Position numbers and translations under genes: made by a program. Below are positions 53,846-61,899 of a DNA stretch of 64,000 bases, piece after piece. Under the pieces are notes generated by a model. The model was not told the DNA's origin. It made no database searches and saw only the letters and a list, made by a program, of their open reading frames with translations. Position 1 is the first letter of the stretch. Each line of letters starts with the position of its first letter. The stretch spans positions 186,001 to 250,000 of the forward strand of contig JAEPQH010000004.1 of the NCBI GenBank assembly GCA_017640605.1, given 5' to 3'. Source of the DNA: Balneolaceae bacterium. Its GTDB lineage: Bacteria; Bacteroidota; Rhodothermia; Balneolales; Balneolaceae.

Positions 53846-54520
53846 TTAAGCGTTAAATCCAAAAAATCCCGCGATTCCATTAATTACAAATTGTACACCA
53901 ATAGCTAGCGCGATGAAACCCATCATTCTTGTAATTACAATCATGCCACTTTTGCCAATTACTTTATTTAGCCATGGAGCAACACGCAAAATTCCCCAAG
54001 CTAAAAAAGCTGTTAAAAATACCGCTACAGTGTTTAAGATGTAGTCGCTGGTTCCCGTTGCCTGCGAGCCAAAACCAATCACAACAGCAATACTGCCCGG
54101 ACCCGACAAAAGTGGCATCGCAATTGGGCTGAACGAAACGTCTTCTTTATCCATAGCAGCTTCGGTATCTTTTTTGGATAATTTTCGGCCTCCGGTTTCA
54201 GGGTTCATCATCGAAAAACCGGCTCGCATAATTACAATTCCGCCGGCAATGCGAATACCCGATATGCTAATACCAAAAAAGGACAGAATGTAGGTTCCTA
54301 AAAACAGAAATGTTACCAATACGATGAACATGTAAATAGCAGATTTACGTGCTGTTCGTACTTGTTCGTCAAGTGTATGATCCCCCATCAACGATAGGAA
54401 AACCGGCATTGCAGCCAGCGGGTTAACTACAGAAAATAGCGAGGTAAAGCTTGCCAGTAAAAGTGCGCCTGCCCCCATAAAATCTGTGGAAAAGGGAATA
54501 AAATCGCTTAAAAAATCCAT
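53846..54520 (-). CDS. MarC-family integral membrane protein
   Basis: A 224-residue protein with six membrane helices. Family blocks are SLFSVVNPLAAMPVFLSLMGDH near residue 26 and RIAGGIVIMRAGFSMMNPETGG, then FSPIAMPLLSGPGSIAVVIG. The family (MarC/UPF0056) is widely kept in bacteria but its transport role is not known; the old link to multidrug resistance is not supported. It starts the run marC-like then DinB on the minus strand and is divergent from the GAF gene. Confidence 0.9.
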   Translation of the reverse strand: MDFLSDFIPFSTDFMGAGALLLASFTSLFSVVNPLAAMPVFLSLMGDHTLDEQVRTARKSAIYMFIVLVTFLFLGTYILSFFGISISGIRIAGGIVIMRAGFSMMNPETGGRKLSKKDTEAAMDKEDVSFSPIAMPLLSGPGSIAVVIGFGSQATGTSDYILNTVAVFLTAFLAWGILRVAPWLNKVIGKSGMIVITRMMGFIALAIGVQFVINGIAGFFGFNA

Positions 54521-54603
54521 GCTTACAAGATACAGAGATTTTGCCGAAAAGAAGGGAGAGATTCAGAATTTCCAAAGCTTAACTTTTCTAGTTCACTAAT
54601 TCT

Positions 54604-54613
54604 TATATTTTGC
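54604..54613 (+). promoter_or_regulatory. Promoter-like decamer ahead of the GAF-domain gene
   Basis: TATATTTTGC, 24 bases before the ATG at 54638, fits TATNTTYTGC. It lies in the 117-base gap between the divergent marC-like and GAF genes. Confidence 0.4.
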
Positions 54614-54637
54614 GTTCACTTTAACTACAAGAGATTT

Positions 54638-55117
54638 ATGTCCAGCACTCAAACTATCAGCTTACTCGATAAACTAATTATTCACACTAAAGAAATTCTG
54701 GAGCGTCCTGTTACCCGAAATGAAAAACTGTTCGCAGTGTGCGAGTTACTCGCCGATGAAGTGCCCACCTTCGATTGGGTTGGATTTTATTTGGTAGCCG
54801 ATGACGCCGAAAATGAGTTAGTACTTGGGCCATTTGTTGGAGAAGCCACCGATCATACACGCATTCCATTTGGAACCGGAATTTGCGGACAGGTAGCATT
54901 ATCGCACCAAACTTTTGTTTCTCAAGATGTGCACGCAGAGGATAATTACCTTGCTTGTAGTATTCATGTACAATCAGAAATTGTGGTACCAATTATGGCG
55001 GATGGCGAGTTTGTAGCACAACTTGATATTGATTCTAATACAAAAAACTCTATCACCGAGGAACAAACGGAAGCACTCGAGAAAATCTGCAAAATGCTGA
55101 GTGCCGAATTTAAATAA
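54638..55117 (+). CDS. GAF-domain protein, free methionine-R-sulfoxide reductase-like
   Basis: A 159-residue single GAF domain. PFGTGICGQVALSHQTFVS near residue 80 and NYLACSIHVQSEIVVPIMAD near 104 match fRMsr enzymes (MsrC), which reduce free methionine-R-sulfoxide. Two of the three family cysteines are present (C83 and C107); the third, resolving one in E. coli, is not seen, so the redox cycle may differ. Cytoplasmic. The TerB-like gene follows after 17 bases. Confidence 0.82.
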   Translation: MSSTQTISLLDKLIIHTKEILERPVTRNEKLFAVCELLADEVPTFDWVGFYLVADDAENELVLGPFVGEATDHTRIPFGTGICGQVALSHQTFVSQDVHAEDNYLACSIHVQSEIVVPIMADGEFVAQLDIDSNTKNSITEEQTEALEKICKMLSAEFK

Positions 55118-55134
55118 TCAAAAACCGGGGTATT

Positions 55135-55488
55135 ATGAGCACCTATTCCTTAACCGACGAAACTTCGATTGATGTACTGATTTTTTGGATCGAGAGTGCT
55201 GATGGCAGCATCTCTTTTGCCGAACAATCTGCTGTAAAGCGAGTTCTCGAAAACATGAAGTACGATTTGAGTACGTATCATAAAACGCTGAGCCATCTTG
55301 GAAGTATGAGTACGGAAAATTTACATACTATTGTGGATGAGGCATTAACTCATATCAAATCCAATTTCTCTGACGAAGGAAAACAATTGGTATACAGCCT
55401 ATTGGATTCTATTGCCCATTGCGATGCCAAAATATCTGATACTGAACAAAAGAAGCTTAATCGTATAAAATCTGAACTGGGCGTTTAA
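55135..55488 (+). CDS. TerB-like helical protein
   Basis: A 117-residue all-helical protein with the TerB pattern of acidic metal-binding loops: WIESADGSISFAEQSAVKRV near residue 18 and AHCDAKISDTEQKKLNRI near 95. TerB is linked to tellurite resistance and membrane stress, but stand-alone TerB proteins have no fixed role. It is co-directional with the GAF gene and its stop interlocks with that of the convergent lipoprotein gene in a TTAA. Confidence 0.75.
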   Translation: MSTYSLTDETSIDVLIFWIESADGSISFAEQSAVKRVLENMKYDLSTYHKTLSHLGSMSTENLHTIVDEALTHIKSNFSDEGKQLVYSLLDSIAHCDAKISDTEQKKLNRIKSELGV

Positions 55489-55967
55489 TTCACTATAAGC
55501 TTAGAAAATAGATAGGTGATTTCGTCATCGGCTACGTTTTCTCTGCGGTCTATAAATATGCTGATTGGCATTCCTGTATTGGTGTCCCATTCAAATTCTG
55601 CCTCGTGCGAAACGGGAATTTCTACCAACCATCGGTCGTAAAACACAGAAATTGTATTAAATAGCGATGGAAAAAGCTCAAGAATCGGCACTTCTTCATC
55701 ACCTTGTTCTACCGTGTAGGGTTCACGGGTTTCTATATCTAACACCTGAGCAACGGTATCACTTTGTACTACAACAATCATTGCATCGGTGAACGCACAA
55801 AAGCACAGTGCCTGATAGGTATATTCGTAATCAGAGCGTTCTGTGCTCAACCATTTTGCCTTGCCTTCTTTAACCTCATCGACAAGGCTATTAGTATTGT
55901 TGTTTATATCACAACTAACAAGTGAACACAATAATGATACGGCGAACAGTGTGTGGATAGCTTTCAT
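55485..55967 (-). CDS. DUF6174-like lipoprotein
   Basis: A 160-residue lipoprotein (MKAIHTLFAVSLLCSLVSC, lipobox LVSC). The mature part has W..ERSDYEYTYQALCFCAFT, a pattern of a Tyr-rich strand and a CxC that matches DUF6174 proteins. It is beta-rich and probably periplasmic. It shares its stop-codon bases (TTAA, 55485-55488) with the convergent TerB-like gene. Function unknown. Confidence 0.7.
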   Translation of the reverse strand: MKAIHTLFAVSLLCSLVSCDINNNTNSLVDEVKEGKAKWLSTERSDYEYTYQALCFCAFTDAMIVVVQSDTVAQVLDIETREPYTVEQGDEEVPILELFPSLFNTISVFYDRWLVEIPVSHEAEFEWDTNTGMPISIFIDRRENVADDEITYLFSKLIVN

Positions 55968-56024
55968 TTTTTCGTTAAATCTATGGGATAAATACAGGAG
56001 TATAAACCTGCATAATGATGCGAG

Positions 56025-56999
56025 TTATTGAGTAACGCAAGAGGTATCACTTACAACACGAACTTCACTTACCTCATTAGGAGTAATGATTTTTGTGAAA
56101 CCGGTGGTTCTTCGGTTCGAGTACCATTCATCCCGCAAAACTCCCGATACTTTTACCTGAAACAACAGCTGATCTTGTTGCTGGGTAACTGTGGGCATTC
56201 CTTTTTTGGTCATTAATTCAGTTAAATTAGCATCAAATCGCCAGGTTTCGTTAACACCACATGGTATAAACTCAGAACCTCTTAAACCATTAGTTACGCC
56301 GGCATAAGTATTGTAATTAATGGGTGGAACAAAATTATTGGCGATTAACCGTAATTGAGCGGCAACTGATAGCACATCAAGTGCTTCGGAAGTTCCATTG
56401 TATAGGTCTGGGTTTTCGTGGCTGAACGTTCTGAAATACATCCCTTTTCGAACTTGAAATACCATTCCCCAAAGTTCTCCGTCGTCCGGATTAGTAGTAC
56501 TACTTTCAAATGCTGAGCCATCAGGCATGGTCCATATATTGCGTTGGATAAGATTGTTATAAGTGTTTTCCCAATTGTTATTACTATTAAATTTTGGTAA
56601 GCAGTATTCGTATGGACCCACTCGTTCAAACTCTTCGCAAATTGTACTCAAGTATTCGCGCATGTTTTCTTCAGGTACCGCGCTATCCGAACTCCCGTCA
56701 AACGGCCAGAATAGAACCGAGCCACCGGGATTCTTTTTACTGTTTGATATTCTAAATAAATGGAAAGGTTTACGATCTGAATAAATTGCGATTTGAAATT
56801 CTTCATCCACGTCATCTACTGCTGCGCTGGAAAGATTGCGCCATCCAACGGATTCAACTACCGGGGCCGGAAATACGTTTATTCGTTGACCATCTGTACC
56901 TTCAGTTAAATCTGTATGTTCAACCGTAGTGATGGGGTGTATAGAACCACACCCTATCACAATAATGCAAACGTAGATAAACCGTCGGAATTTGACCAT
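56025..56999 (-). CDS. Hypothetical lipoprotein or secreted protein
   Basis: A 324-residue protein with a hydrophobic leader whose Cys (VIGCGSI, near residue 17) fits a lipobox-like signal. The rest is unrecognised: mostly hydrophilic, with conserved-looking aromatic and proline positions but no known motif. Four further cysteines (about 117, 128, 243 and near the end) could form disulfides. Base composition is like its neighbours. It is 57 bases from the DUF6174-like gene and 14 from the next gene, on the same strand, so probably co-transcribed. Confidence 0.6.
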   Translation of the reverse strand: MVKFRRFIYVCIIVIGCGSIHPITTVEHTDLTEGTDGQRINVFPAPVVESVGWRNLSSAAVDDVDEEFQIAIYSDRKPFHLFRISNSKKNPGGSVLFWPFDGSSDSAVPEENMREYLSTICEEFERVGPYEYCLPKFNSNNNWENTYNNLIQRNIWTMPDGSAFESSTTNPDDGELWGMVFQVRKGMYFRTFSHENPDLYNGTSEALDVLSVAAQLRLIANNFVPPINYNTYAGVTNGLRGSEFIPCGVNETWRFDANLTELMTKKGMPTVTQQQDQLLFQVKVSGVLRDEWYSNRRTTGFTKIITPNEVSEVRVVSDTSCVTQ

Positions 57000-57013
57000 A
57001 TAAGTTAGGTTAG

Positions 57014-57613
57014 TTACAAGCCAAGGTAATCTTTTGCCTCTTCTAACGACATTTCCATTTCTTCGCGAATAATATCGATGGCGCCTTTTGTTTGGCCAAG
57101 ATCTAGTAAAATTTGTGCTCGATTTTTTGGGGACACATCAATCCCTAATCCTGTAATCGATTTTACTTCTCCCACCAATTCTTCCACATTGTAATCGCTG
57201 CTTAACATGTAGGAATCAGACAGGCTTATCATTCCCTGCTTCGTCAGTATTTTCACCAGCATTTCTTTCATATTTTCATCCGAACGATCAATTTTCACTT
57301 CTTCGATATCATAGAAAGGAATGGTGCCTTTTTTGGCTCTAAAGTACTTTCTTTTATGCCAGCGCAATTCACTTTTTTCGTTATCAAAAACAAAATGCGA
57401 GCTTTCGTATATAATGATTCCGGAAATTCCCAGCACTACTCCGGCCAATACCAATCCAATTATTTGAATAGAAAAAATATTCAGCCCTTCAATAACCCAG
57501 AAATAAAGGATTCCGCCAAAGCAACAAATTGCCCCAAATAATGCCAGGTACGACATTAATGTAAATGAGATTTCAACCTCAATATTTCCGTTTTCGTGTC
57601 TCTCAATGTTCAT
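57014..57613 (-). CDS. Hypothetical membrane protein with a PH-like domain
   Basis: A 199-residue protein with two membrane helices (about 18-36 and 42-66) and a following globular domain (ELRWHKRKYFRAKKGTIPFY..DIEEVKIDRS) that resembles bacterial PH-type (YdbS-like) domains. A C-terminal helical end (GAIDIIREEMEMSLEEAKDY) resembles the tail of ribosomal protein L7/L12, probably by chance. Function unknown. It is 11 bases from the LamG-like gene and 14 from the lipoprotein gene. Confidence 0.6.
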   Translation of the reverse strand: MNIERHENGNIEVEISFTLMSYLALFGAICCFGGILYFWVIEGLNIFSIQIIGLVLAGVVLGISGIIIYESSHFVFDNEKSELRWHKRKYFRAKKGTIPFYDIEEVKIDRSDENMKEMLVKILTKQGMISLSDSYMLSSDYNVEELVGEVKSITGLGIDVSPKNRAQILLDLGQTKGAIDIIREEMEMSLEEAKDYLGL

Positions 57614-57624
57614 AACACTTGTAT

Positions 57625-58314
57625 TTATTCTGTACGCATACCAATGTCTTCAACATGAAGGTTTACGGCATGATTTACTCTCAAACCAAAAACGCCATCG
57701 GTATCTAATTCAATGTCATTTGCATTTATCGTCGCAACTTCTTCACTATTAATAAAAAATTTCATGGTATCTCCATTCACCTCAACGGCTAAGCGGTTTA
57801 GTACCGATGATACTTCCGGATTGTCATAGACTTTAATTGCATCCGATGCCGTCCACCCCTGAATGGTTTCCGTAGCTTCTCCTTTGCGCTGTTTTATGAG
57901 AAAGTCTCCCGTATTTCTTATCAAAAAATAAAGATACTCATACCCTTCGGCCTGCATGTTTTTACCGCCAAAAAATAACCCAAAACCTTCTCTGTTACGC
58001 CCGTTCGGGTTGAACAAATGCAAATCGGTGTGGATGGTATATGAACCTTGTGCAGCATACGATGGATGCCAAAAAATAGCTCTTGGTCCAGTAGTCAGAT
58101 GCCAGCCCGGCGTCATATTCACAAAATAAATGCCCTCTGTTTCCGGGTCTGCGCTTAGTGTTATGGAATCATCCGGTTTATCAAGTCGAAATTCCCATCC
58201 TTCGGGCACATCCAGATTTTGCCCTTGCGGAACTCCGGGGTCGGGAATATTCTGAGCCTGTATTATGTTTATGCTCATCATCAGGATTAAAAGAGTGGGA
58301 ATAACTTTTTTCAT
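57625..58314 (-). CDS. Secreted LamG/concanavalin-like protein
   Basis: A 229-residue protein with a signal peptide (..MMSINIIQAQ). The mature part is beta-rich and looks like a concanavalin/LamG jelly roll: GIYFVNMTPGWHLTTGPRAI, SYTIHTDLHLF, GFGLFFGGKNM, and LNRLAVEVNGDTMKFFINSE with EVATINANDI. This is related to DUF1080 (3-keto-glycoside hydrolase) domains, but the diagnostic catalytic residues cannot be confirmed. It is 12 bases downstream of the TIM-barrel gene and divergent from the GMC oxidoreductase, which suggests a shared pathway. Confidence 0.65.
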   Translation of the reverse strand: MKKVIPTLLILMMSINIIQAQNIPDPGVPQGQNLDVPEGWEFRLDKPDDSITLSADPETEGIYFVNMTPGWHLTTGPRAIFWHPSYAAQGSYTIHTDLHLFNPNGRNREGFGLFFGGKNMQAEGYEYLYFLIRNTGDFLIKQRKGEATETIQGWTASDAIKVYDNPEVSSVLNRLAVEVNGDTMKFFINSEEVATINANDIELDTDGVFGLRVNHAVNLHVEDIGMRTE

Positions 58315-58326
58315 GATCTTATTGTG

Positions 58327-59193
58327 TTACACATTACAAATTTCAACGCCTTGTTTTAGAGAGGTAAATACATCCTCTGCTTTAGGAATAAATTCCTGCG
58401 CAACAAATCCATCAAAACCGGTTTCTGCGATTGCTTGCATGATGGCTTTGTAGTTCAATTCCTGACTTTCGTCAATTTCGTTTCTACCGGGAACCCCTCC
58501 GGTGTGATAGTGAGCAATGTAAGGATGATATTCCCGAATTGTAGCAATGATATCACCTTCCATTATCTGCATGTGATAAATATCATACAGAAGCTTGAAA
58601 TTATCTGCACCAAGTTTCTCACATAAAGCTACTCCCCATTTAGTATGGTCGCATTGATAATCAGCGTGGTCCACTTTCGAGTTTAGCAATTCCATGCACA
58701 AAGTTAATCCGTATTCTGAAGCTTTTTTTACTACAGGCTCCAAACCAACCGCACAGTTCTCGATGCCTTGTTCATCCGAAATACCGTTTCTGTTTCCAGA
58801 GAAACAAATCACCTTTTCAAAGCCTGCATCGGCAACCTTTGGAAATAATTCGAAATACTCTTTTTGAAGCTTTTCGTGCAGGGCTGGATTGTTGAACCCT
58901 TCTGTTAAACTTAATGGCACACTGTTCGCCATTGCGCATGTGAGTCCGTAGCGCTTTACCGTTTCGTACTCGTTGGGATTTAACAGTTCGATTGATTCTA
59001 TACCGATATCAACTGCGGCTTCGCATAATTCTTCTAAGGTTTTTCCCGAATACGGCCACCTACATACAGAATGTTTAAATCGCGCCTGAGGCTTTTTTTC
59101 TGAACCAGAATTCGCTGAAACAGACACTGGAAGTGCCCCCGCAACAGCTACACTTGCAATCCCTTTTAGTGCATCACGTCGAGATACCATCAT
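58327..59193 (-). CDS. Tat-exported TIM-barrel isomerase/epimerase-like protein
   Basis: A 288-residue protein when started at ATG 59193 (MMVSRRDALKGIASVAVAGA). The S-R-R-D motif and hydrophobic stretch are a Tat signal; the upstream frame adds 24 unlikely residues. The mature part is a xylose-isomerase-like TIM barrel: VDIGIESIELLNPNEYETV, LCMELLNSKVDHADYQC, NFKLLYDIYHMQIMEGDI, YHTGGVPGRNEIDESQELNY and GFDGFVAQEFIP. It resembles hydroxypyruvate isomerase and sugar epimerases, with the metal residues E, D, H and E in these strands. Export by Tat suggests a folded, metal-loaded enzyme acting in the periplasm. It is divergent from the GMC oxidoreductase. Confidence 0.85.
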   Translation of the reverse strand: MMVSRRDALKGIASVAVAGALPVSVSANSGSEKKPQARFKHSVCRWPYSGKTLEELCEAAVDIGIESIELLNPNEYETVKRYGLTCAMANSVPLSLTEGFNNPALHEKLQKEYFELFPKVADAGFEKVICFSGNRNGISDEQGIENCAVGLEPVVKKASEYGLTLCMELLNSKVDHADYQCDHTKWGVALCEKLGADNFKLLYDIYHMQIMEGDIIATIREYHPYIAHYHTGGVPGRNEIDESQELNYKAIMQAIAETGFDGFVAQEFIPKAEDVFTSLKQGVEICNV

Positions 59194-59295
59194 AAATTTA
59201 CAACTCGCTTTTTTTAAATTTGGAAGCGTTTCGATATACTCTCCAGAATAATATACTTTCTTCATTTTTGCACTAACGATTTATCATCACTCAAC

Positions 59296-60993
59296 ATGAG
59301 ATTAAACCTCAAATCAAAACAGGAAAACACCTACGACGCCATTGTAGTAGGCAGCGGAATTAGCGGTGGGTGGGCCGCCAAAGAACTCACCGAAAAAGGA
59401 TTAAAAACATTGATGTTAGAACGGGGACGGCAGGTTCGCCATATTGTGGATTATCCAACCGCAACCAGCGATCCCTGGGAATTTCCCAGAAATAACCGCC
59501 TTACTCCCGAAGAGCTGAAAGATTATGAGAAACAAAATCGCACCGGATATGCAATCCGGCATTCCATAAAGCATTGGTGGGTGAAAGATACCGAGCATCC
59601 CTACACCGAAATTCAGCGCTTTGATTGGATGCGTGGCTACCACGTGGGTGGACGATCGTTAATGTGGGGAAGACAATCATATCGATTGAGTCCGATGGAT
59701 TTTGAGGCGAATGAGAAAGAAGGCATTGCCATCCCTTGGCCGGTGAGTTATGATGAAATCGCTCCATGGTATGATAAGGTTGAGCGTTTTGCCGGAATCA
59801 ATGGAAAGAAAGAGGGACTTCCACAGTTACCGGATGGTGAATTTTTGCCACCTATGGAAATGAATTGCGTGGAAAAAGAAGTGAAAAAGCGCATTGAAGA
59901 AAAGTTTAATGACCGAATGATGACCATTGGTCGCTCGGCAAATCTAACGCGTGCTCATAATGGGCGTGCATCCTGTCAATATCGAAACATGTGCATCCAA
60001 GGTTGTCCGTTTGGGGCATACTTCAGTACTCAATCTTCTACCTTACCGGCTGCGGTTGCCACAGGAAATCTTACGTTGCGTCCCGATTCCATAGTAACCG
60101 AAATTCTGTACGATCCGGAAACGCAAAAAGCTACCGGTGTTCGGATTCTCGACGCCGAAACGATGGAGTACAGAGAATACTACAGCAAAATAGTGTTCTT
60201 ATGTGCATCTGCAATCGCTTCTGCTTACATCCTGATGAATTCTACCGAGCATTTTGCTCATGGAATGGGGAACGCCTCCGGAGAATTAGGCCGAAATATC
60301 ATGGATCACCACTTAAATTTAGGCGCTTACGGCACCGTAGAAGGTTTCGAAGACATGTATTACTATGGTCGTCGCCCAAATGGAATTTACATTCCTAGAT
60401 TCAGAAACATTAACGACAAACATCCCGATTTTATCCGAGGTTACGGGTATCAAGGTGGAGCCAGTCGTACCGGTTGGAAAAAGAACATCGCCGAAATTAG
60501 TATTGGCGCCAAAATGAAAGAAGAAGTAAACGAACCCGGTCCATGGCAATTTGGAATTATGGGTTTTGGGGAATGGCTGCCTTATAACGAGAATAAAATG
60601 TATCTGACTACCGATGTAACCGACAAATTCGGATTGCCAACGGTGGTATTTGATGCAGGTCCCGGCGATAATGAAATGAAGATGCGGGAAGACATCAAAA
60701 TAGCTGCTGCAGAAATGCTGGAAGCGGCCGGACTCAAAAATGTGGGCACTTATGACGATGGCATCGCACTTGGGAAAGGAATCCACGAAATGGGAACTGC
60801 TCGAATGGGTGATGATCCTAAAAAGTCGGTGGTAAATCGTTGGAATCAGGTGCATGAAGTGAAAAACGTGTTTGTAACTGATGGTTCTTTTATGACTTCC
60901 GGTGGTTGCCAAAACCCATCGCTAACCTACATGGCATTTACGGCACGTGCCGCCGATTACGCAGTAAATGAATTAAATAAAGGGAATTTGTAA
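59296..60993 (+). CDS. GMC-family FAD oxidoreductase with a CX5CX3C cluster motif
   Basis: A 565-residue FAD enzyme. The N-terminal dinucleotide loop is VVGSGISGGWAAKELTEKG near residue 17. The C-terminal catalytic part has GIHEMGTARMGDDP near residue 494 (His) and GGCQNPSLTYMAF near 535 (Asn). A Cys motif SCQYRNMCIQGCPFGAY (C227, C233, C237, spacing CX5CX3C) matches the 3Fe-4S site of FAD glucose dehydrogenase and glucoside-3-dehydrogenase alpha subunits. So the likely reaction is oxidation of a sugar hydroxyl with electrons passed to a cytochrome. The small Tat-lipoprotein subunit follows 4 bases later. No cytochrome c gene is nearby. Confidence 0.9.
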   Translation: MRLNLKSKQENTYDAIVVGSGISGGWAAKELTEKGLKTLMLERGRQVRHIVDYPTATSDPWEFPRNNRLTPEELKDYEKQNRTGYAIRHSIKHWWVKDTEHPYTEIQRFDWMRGYHVGGRSLMWGRQSYRLSPMDFEANEKEGIAIPWPVSYDEIAPWYDKVERFAGINGKKEGLPQLPDGEFLPPMEMNCVEKEVKKRIEEKFNDRMMTIGRSANLTRAHNGRASCQYRNMCIQGCPFGAYFSTQSSTLPAAVATGNLTLRPDSIVTEILYDPETQKATGVRILDAETMEYREYYSKIVFLCASAIASAYILMNSTEHFAHGMGNASGELGRNIMDHHLNLGAYGTVEGFEDMYYYGRRPNGIYIPRFRNINDKHPDFIRGYGYQGGASRTGWKKNIAEISIGAKMKEEVNEPGPWQFGIMGFGEWLPYNENKMYLTTDVTDKFGLPTVVFDAGPGDNEMKMREDIKIAAAEMLEAAGLKNVGTYDDGIALGKGIHEMGTARMGDDPKKSVVNRWNQVHEVKNVFVTDGSFMTSGGCQNPSLTYMAFTARAADYAVNELNKGNL

Positions 60994-60997
60994 TACG

Positions 60998-61600
60998 ATG
61001 AGCGACATCACAAAAAATCCAATCAATCGACGAGAAGCGTTACGCCGAACTGCACTATTGTTGGGCGGAGCGGTAAGTGCACCCACCATTCTTGGTTTTA
61101 TGGGCGGATGTTCTGCCAATGCAAAAGCGGAGGGTTTTCAACTACTGAATGTAGATCAAGCCAAACTGGTAACTACCGTTTCTGATATTATTATTCCAAC
61201 CACTGATACTCCCGGAGCGGCAGAAGTTGGCGTTCCCACTTACATCGACGATATGGTGATGAACATGTGGGATGAGGAGGGAAGAATGCTGTTTTTAACT
61301 AATCTGGAAGATTTCGATAATCGAGCAAAGCAAGAACTTGGAACTGATTTTAACGATGCCTCGCTCGAACAACAAACAGCCTTTGTTAACACAGAACATG
61401 ATCGTGTGTTTGGTGGCGATGTAAATTGGGATGCTCCGCGACCGTTTATCTGGCAAATGAAAGAACTTACCATCAGCGGTTATTTCTCTACCGAAGTGGG
61501 CATGACTCAAGTGCTCCAATACATTCAGGTTCCGGGTCGATTTGATGCCTGCCTTCCTTTTGAGGAAGCCGGCGGAAAAGTTTGGGCGTTTAATATGTAG
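60998..61600 (+). CDS. Gluconate-2-dehydrogenase subunit 3-family protein, Tat lipoprotein (gamma subunit)
   Basis: A 200-residue protein with a Tat signal (NRREALRRTALLLGGAVSAP) and a lipobox-like MGGC at residue about 39. The mature part matches the small gamma subunit of FAD-dependent sugar dehydrogenases (DFNDASLEQQTAFVNTEHDR, then WQMKELTISGYFSTEVGMTQ and VWAFNM end). It helps export the folded FAD subunit, which has no signal of its own, by riding on the Tat system. It follows the GMC gene by 4 bases. Its 3' end is duplicated 206 bases downstream. Confidence 0.88.
   Translation: MSDITKNPINRREALRRTALLLGGAVSAPTILGFMGGCSANAKAEGFQLLNVDQAKLVTTVSDIIIPTTDTPGAAEVGVPTYIDDMVMNMWDEEGRMLFLTNLEDFDNRAKQELGTDFNDASLEQQTAFVNTEHDRVFGGDVNWDAPRPFIWQMKELTISGYFSTEVGMTQVLQYIQVPGRFDACLPFEEAGGKVWAFNM
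61564..61599 (+). repeat. Direct repeat, copy A: 3' end of the gamma-subunit gene
   Basis: 36 bases at the end of the gene (last 12 codons) recur at 61770-61805 with one mismatch (C61570 versus A61776). Beyond the copies, TTATCAGTTCT also recurs. The repeat surrounds an REP-like inverted pair. Confidence 0.85.
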
Positions 61601-61686
61601 AACGTAATTATCAGTTCTCCATTTGCAAGGAGATTTTGACGAAGAAATCTCTGAATCCCGTTTGTCGCCAAGTACTTAAACTGGTT

Positions 61687-61758
61687 CAAGCGTCCGCTTG
61701 GACCATTGAGGCAACCGTTACCTAAACGTTAGACCTAACTCGCACAAGCGGACGCTTG
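61687..61758. repeat. REP-like inverted pair (CAAGCGTCCGCTTG ... CAAGCGGACGCTTG), copy 1
   Basis: Two hairpins, 61687-61700 and 61745-61758, are each perfect 6-bp stems (CAAGCG/CGCTTG) and are reverse complements of each other, as in bacterial BIME elements. A trailing GCGCTAG motif recurs at the later copies. No gene is in this 299-base gap. Confidence 0.8.
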
Positions 61759-61769
61759 CGCTAGATTGG

Positions 61770-61805
61770 GGAAGCAGGCGGAAAAGTTTGGGCGTTTAAT
61801 ATGTA
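61770..61805 (+). repeat. Direct repeat, copy B: displaced copy of the gamma-subunit gene 3' end
   Basis: Nearly identical to 61564-61599, offset by 206 bases. It is untranslated here. Its presence shows duplication of the gene end together with the REP pair, or an insertion bounded by a long direct repeat. Confidence 0.85.
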
Positions 61806-61888
61806 AAGCCATTCCTTTATCAGTTCTTCATAATTTTTTGGTAGTAGTTGGTATCTACTTTATATAACCAACAAGTTGCACATGCAAC

Positions 61889-61894
61889 AGGAGG
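61889..61894 (+). promoter_or_regulatory. Strong Shine-Dalgarno site deciding the start of the cytidylate-kinase-like gene
   Basis: AGGAGG, 5 bases before the ATG at 61900, is by far the best ribosome site seen in the window. It decides for the ATG at 61900 over the TTG at 61876 and the ATG at 61882. Confidence 0.85.
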
Positions 61895-61899
61895 TTGTT

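Noticed and set aside
57014-57613. Ribosomal protein L7/L12-like domain at the C terminus of the PH-like membrane protein
   Set aside because: Only about 25 residues resemble the L7/L12 end (a short EEAK-type helix); this is too little for a domain claim.
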